From: Desulfamplus sp964425195
GTDB taxonomy: Bacteria > Desulfobacterota > Desulfobacteria > Desulfobacterales > Desulfobacteraceae
Direction of reading: 5' to 3'
NCBI GenBank assembly: GCA_964425195.1
Contig: CAYRLG010000017.1
Span: 20,394 to 84,393 of the forward strand
Length of the DNA: 64,000 bases
The position numbers and the translations under genes were made by a program. Below the pieces are notes generated by a model. It was not told where the DNA came from, did not search any database, and saw nothing but the letters and a program-made list of their open reading frames with translations. Positions 61,154 to 64,000 of the stretch are shown here, piece after piece (position 1 is the stretch's first letter; each line of letters starts with the position of its first letter).

Positions 61154-61696
61154 ATGGAGACGCTTTATGTTGTAGAGCAGGGAGCTTATCTTAGAAAAGA
61201 TGGTGAAACCTTAAGTATTGTAAAAGATAAGAGTGTAGTTGCAACCATTCCTGCTAAAGGGCTTCAAAAAATTATCCTATCTGGTTATGTCTCTTTAACT
61301 GGCTCTGTAATAGATTTTTGCATTAGAAACAGAATTGAAACTGTCTTTATAACTCCAACAGGTAGATTTAGAGGGAGATTAATGGTTGACGAACATCGTC
61401 ATGTTGAACTAAGAGAAGCACAATATCTTAAATTAAAAGATGAGGCATTTTGCAAAAAGACCATGACGATTATTGTTAAAGGTAAACTCGACAATATGAT
61501 CTCCTTTCTTCTTGAAAAAAGCAGATATAATAATGATCAGGCTCTAAAAAATACAGCTATCCGAATTAAAGCACTGAACAAATTTTTGTCCGAAAATATT
61601 TCTAAAGAGGCTGTAAGAGGGATTGAAGGTGCAGGCACAAGGCTCTATTTTGGAGTATTTAACAGGCTTATTGCAAGGGGACACCCAATCGTATAA
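61154..61696 (+). pseudogene. cas1: Truncated CRISPR-associated integrase Cas1
   Basis: The 180 residues match the N-terminal half of Cas1: TLYVVEQGAYLRKDGETLSIVKD, IPAKGLQKIILSGYVSLTGSVIDFCIRN, VFITPTGRFRGRL, VELREAQYLKL, and RGIEGAGTRLYFGVF with the first catalytic Glu. The protein ends 14 residues later, whereas Cas1 is normally about 320-340 residues with a His and an Asp/Glu in the missing half. Sequence after 61696 does not restore it in any frame I could see. It is a remnant, with no Cas2 or repeat array here. Confidence 0.85.
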
Positions 61697-61771
61697 TATT
61701 AGAATTGCTGGGTTGGATAAATCTTTTATGAGCTGCTAACGGCTCTATCTCCAGTCTTTATGGGGCTGTCG

Positions 61772-61815
61772 GTGGTATCTGATGCGTTTACTATGCCTCA
61801 GATACCACTTTTTTT
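61772..61815 (+). terminator. Intrinsic terminator after cas1 remnant
   Basis: Perfect 11-bp stem GTGGTATCTGA (61772-61782) and TCAGATACCAC (61798-61808), followed by T7. The following stretch to 61979 contains two copies of ATCTTATAAATTTAA and two of GTTTACAAA (61895, 61918) but no gene. Confidence 0.9.
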
Positions 61816-61979
61816 ATATCTTATAAATTTAAGGCGTTTACTGGCATTTTGACACATTATCTTATAAATTTAATATGTCTTTTTTTAAGTAGCTGTTTAC
61901 AAAAACATTATTGCACAGTTTACAAAAATCCTATCTCTACAACCCCTCGTTTTTACCACCCTATATAATAAGGTAGAAA

Positions 61980-62261
61980 TCACACATTATATGCGTTTCT
62001 CTCTTTGAGAAATTCCTTGTTCATGTGGAGTTTTGCTTTTACGCTGACTGCTGCTGGAGCATTGCCAAATAATCTTACTGTTAGTTTCAAGAACTCTTTT
62101 AAATCTTCTTGCACTTTTTTTCTTTGTGGAAGCTGAGGAGCCGCTGCTTCTATAAGCCTTTTTATGTCAAATGCTCCGTAATCCACTTCAACATCTGCCA
62201 TCTGGTGCTCTGTGTTCAGGTTAATGCTCATTACTGTGCCGAGGTTTTTTATCTCTTTCAT
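61980..62261 (-). CDS. Unknown 93-residue protein
   Basis: SD aaggaga precedes the ATG. The product has a beta-rich start (LGTVMSINLNTEHQMADVEVDYGAFD) and a helical, basic C-terminus. No family recognised. Two large palindromes lie upstream at 62355-62414, so it may be tightly controlled. Confidence 0.6.
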   Translation of the reverse strand: MKEIKNLGTVMSINLNTEHQMADVEVDYGAFDIKRLIEAAAPQLPQRKKVQEDLKEFLKLTVRLFGNAPAAVSVKAKLHMNKEFLKERNAYNV

Positions 62262-62354
62262 GGTATCTCCTTGATTGTGTGGGTTTAGGTGTTTGGGGAT
62301 TGGCGTTTTTCCGTCAAACTTTGAGCGATACCTTAAAAGAAATATGATGGCAAT

Positions 62355-62414
62355 TCAATGTCTAAAACAGAAGTAATTTTAGACATTGAGTTTGTAAACG
62401 AGCGTTTACAAACT
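62355..62414. promoter_or_regulatory. Two adjacent perfect palindromes
   Basis: First: CAATGTCTAAAA (62356-62367) and TTTTAGACATTG (62377-62388), extendable by one pair. Second: AGTTTGTAAACG (62389-62400) and CGTTTACAAACT (62403-62414) around AG. The GTTTACAAA half recurs at 61895 and 61918. They are candidate operators for the 93-residue gene. Confidence 0.65.
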
Positions 62415-62483
62415 AATAGATTTATGTAATTAGTTGCTTGAATTGTAGAAGAATTGTTTTAAATATGCTGTGTCATTTAGTTA

Positions 62484-62660
62484 CTATGACCTTAATATTT
62501 TGATGATATTCCGTGCCAAAAACTCCTTGATCTCTCTATGCCTCGGGACAGGCTGACTTTTGCTGGTAACAGGATTCTGGTACCAGTCATGTCTGCTACC
62601 ATGCCTGAGCAGAATACAACCCATTGACTCCAGTTCCCTAATAAGGTCAATGCGTTTCAT
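62484..62660 (-). CDS. hicA: HicA toxin (mRNA interferase)
   Basis: The 58-residue protein MKRIDLIRELESMGCILLRHGSRHDWYQNP...QPVPRHREIKEFLARNIIKIL has the dsRBD-like HicA fold with catalytic His in LRHGSRH. The start at 62660 overlaps the hicB stop by 4 bp (ATGA). It would cleave mRNA when free of HicB. Confidence 0.9.
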   Translation of the reverse strand: MKRIDLIRELESMGCILLRHGSRHDWYQNPVTSKSQPVPRHREIKEFLARNIIKILRS

Positions 62661-62845
62661 GCAATCTCCAGCTCCGCAACCCTTCGGACACATGGGATAT
62701 TTCCGCTTGTCAGTTCATAATATATATCTTTCAAGTTTTCCTGTAACTCATCCATTGACTCTCCCTGTGTCATGTAATCAGGGAACTCCTCTAAATATCC
62801 CAAAAACATCTCTTCGTCTTGCCAGTATGTAAATTTCATCTTCAT
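62657..62845 (-). CDS. hicB: HicB antitoxin
   Basis: The sequence MKMKFTYWQDEEMFLGYLEEFPDYMTQGESMDELQENLKDIYYELT is the HicB partial-RNase-H fold. The protein is short (62 residues) and lacks a C-terminal DNA-binding domain, so it may not autoregulate. The antitoxin gene comes first, a known variant order. Start at 62845 follows aaaggaga-like sequence within AAAAAGGAGAGTC. Confidence 0.88.
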   Translation of the reverse strand: MKMKFTYWQDEEMFLGYLEEFPDYMTQGESMDELQENLKDIYYELTSGNIPCVRRVAELEIA

Positions 62846-62890
62846 TTTTTGACTCTCCTTTTTAATTTTACCCACCCCTCCTAAACCGTA

Positions 62891-63433
62891 TTATTTTACA
62901 TCCTCCGTCCCGTTTAGCTGCCCTTTTTTTGGGCTGTCTGATTTAGCTGGCGTTCCCGCAAGTAGTCCATTAAGCATATCCCGAGCAATTGCTAATCTTG
63001 ACGGGTCTCTCTTTTCAATTTCAAGCAATATTTTATTTACCTCTAAAGCCAGCTCTTTATCTTCAAAATCGCTTATTAATTCAGCATGTTTTCTTGTTGT
63101 CTCGTCATGTAGATTAATTACTTCTGGGGGGTGTGATGGTGGCGTGGCGGTTTGAAATTTTTGGATAGGTAAATCTGCTTTTATACAACCATATTCAACA
63201 ATTTGCCTACCTTCTTCAATAAAGCGTTCTTCACTTCCAGAAACAAATTTAGCAATGGCTATTTGAGTATCAACTCCAGCTTTTTTGTTTAATTTGCTGT
63301 TTAAAAGCTGACCAATAAAAGCACCTGTCTGCCCTATATTTTTACCAATATAGCTTTTCCCGCCATGACCAAGTTTATTTACCTCATGGTTTAACCTTGC
63401 CAAAAAATATTGGTAGCGTGTTTTTATATCCAT
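62891..63433 (-). CDS. Prophage-type repressor (HTH domain)
   Basis: The N-terminal 60 residues (KTRYQYFLARLNHEVNKLGHGGKSYIGKNIGQTGAFIGQLLNSKLNKKAG) look like a lambda-repressor-type HTH. The remainder is charged and helical, with no S24 peptidase catalytic site, so it would not self-cleave like CI. It is divergent from a Cro-like gene with shared palindromes in between, which supports a repressor role. Confidence 0.7.
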   Translation of the reverse strand: MDIKTRYQYFLARLNHEVNKLGHGGKSYIGKNIGQTGAFIGQLLNSKLNKKAGVDTQIAIAKFVSGSEERFIEEGRQIVEYGCIKADLPIQKFQTATPPSHPPEVINLHDETTRKHAELISDFEDKELALEVNKILLEIEKRDPSRLAIARDMLNGLLAGTPAKSDSPKKGQLNGTEDVK

Positions 63434-63458
63434 TTCAAAAACTTACCTTCCAAAGCAG

Positions 63459-63546
63459 GTTTAAGCAATAAACTAAAATAAACTAAATTAAACTATCTGT
63501 TTAATTTTCTCTTGACATAACAAAACAAAAAGTTTAGCATCTAAAC
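63459..63546. promoter_or_regulatory. Immunity-region operators and Cro-like gene promoter
   Basis: Two palindromes of the form GTTTA-N5-TAAAC lie at 63459-63473 and 63532-63546, and a mirrored ATTAAAC-N5-GTTTAAT at 63487-63505. A plus-strand promoter TTGACA (63512-63517), 17-bp spacer, TAGCAT (63535-63540) is overlapped by the last palindrome. The expected start of transcription is at or within a base or two of the ATG at 63548, so the mRNA would be leaderless. Confidence 0.7.
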
Positions 63547-63547
63547 T

Positions 63548-63763
63548 ATGAAAAAAGGAATCCAAAAACAAATAGCTGAAATTGCAGGAATTACAGAGCA
63601 ATATTTAAGTTTTATTCTAAACAAAAAACGTCAGAATATCTCTGTAACCGTTTCAAAAAAACTTGCGGAAGCATCAATGCAATTTGGTCTTCCGTTTACA
63701 CCAGAGGATTGGTCTTTTAGACCGCACCTCATCAAACAACAACTAAAGGAGCTTAAAAAATGA
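63548..63763 (+). CDS. Cro-like small HTH protein
   Basis: KQIAEIAGITEQYLSFILNKKRQNISVTVSKKLAEAS is a clear lambda-type HTH. The 71-residue size fits Cro or a YdaS-like protein. It is expressed from the promoter at 63512-63540 with almost no leader and overlaps the next gene by 4 bp. Confidence 0.8.
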   Translation: MKKGIQKQIAEIAGITEQYLSFILNKKRQNISVTVSKKLAEASMQFGLPFTPEDWSFRPHLIKQQLKELKK

Positions 63764-64000
63764 ACCAAATCCAAGCGTTCCAATTCAATCCAGAAACCAG
63801 CATCAGAACATTAGTTATTAATGGTCAACCGCACTTTGTAGCTAAAGATATAGCCAATGCTTTAGGTTATATTGATACAACCAATGCTATTAAATTACAC
63901 TGTAAAGGGGTGGTAAAATACCACCTACCCGTAAATAGTGGAATGATGATCTCTGTCGAAAATAGTAGACACCAAAGCACATATTATCCAGCCATTTTTT
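63760..64000 (+). CDS. BRO-N-type phage antirepressor, partial at window end
   Basis: The visible 80 residues (IQAFQFNPETSIRTLVINGQPHFVAKDIANALGYIDTTNAIKLHCKG) match the BRO-N/P22 antirepressor-type domain. It starts in an ATGA overlap with the Cro-like gene and continues beyond the window. It supports a phage immunity region here. Confidence 0.85.
   Translation, partial: MNQIQAFQFNPETSIRTLVINGQPHFVAKDIANALGYIDTTNAIKLHCKGVVKYHLPVNSGMMISVENSRHQSTYYPAIF

Overview
The window reads as chromosome of a low-GC, Gram-negative, strictly or mostly anaerobic bacterium, most likely a sulfate-reducing member of the Desulfobacterota (former Deltaproteobacteria). Lipid A and LPS core genes show the Gram-negative envelope. 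The best taxonomic clue is a recombinase-derived, TOBE-bearing regulator of the TunR type next to a TSUP transporter with a 30-bp inverted repeat between them; that arrangement is known from sulfate reducers. I cannot name a species.

Layout. (1) 1-7.5 kb, plus strand: LPS block (lpxK, lpxL-like acyltransferase, a RelE/HigB-like toxin-antitoxin pair, two heptosyltransferases, O-antigen ligase-like protein, GT2 glycosyltransferase). (2) 7.5-11.7 kb: a double-ATPase ABC protein, TunR and the divergent TSUP transporter. (3) 11.7-20.8 kb, minus strand: CDF metal exporter, a long arsenic/redox operon (two thioredoxin-like proteins, CcdA, Acr3, ArsP-like permease, DGC protein, Fe-S protein, ArsC, rhodanese, DoxX-like) and cysK. 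Four gaps of that operon hold REP-like hairpins. (4) 21-25.2 kb, plus: TRAP transporter, MltB-like transglycosylase, small membrane protein, tRNA-Glu(CTC).

(5) 25.28-56.41 kb: a 31-kb integrative element in the 3' half of tRNA-Glu, bounded by exact 46-bp direct repeats. Its minus-strand backbone carries integrase, HTH protein, a PrimPol/SF3 replication protein with a nearby iteron-like dyad, ERF annealing protein, RecB-like nuclease, RadC-like protein and ArdC-like antirestriction protein, plus several tiny genes and a tandem array of six sigma70-like promoters with about 100-bp period. Its plus-strand cargo is a defence locus: PLD/SNF2-like helicase, an unknown helical protein, DUF4391, a DUF4160/DUF2442 pair, a GNAT/Shedu-like pair, type III methylase (Mod), an AAA ATPase with a PD-(D/E)XK-like partner, and type III restriction subunit (Res).

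(6) 56.6-61.7 kb, plus: a zinc-motif protein, a Lon-type protease fused to TPRs, a start-less TPR gene and a truncated cas1, probably a decayed CRISPR-associated locus; no CRISPR array was seen. (7) 62-64 kb: HicBA toxin-antitoxin and the start of a prophage-like immunity region (repressor, divergent Cro-like gene, BRO-type antirepressor) that runs off the window.

All functions come from reading motifs and context; no database search was possible.
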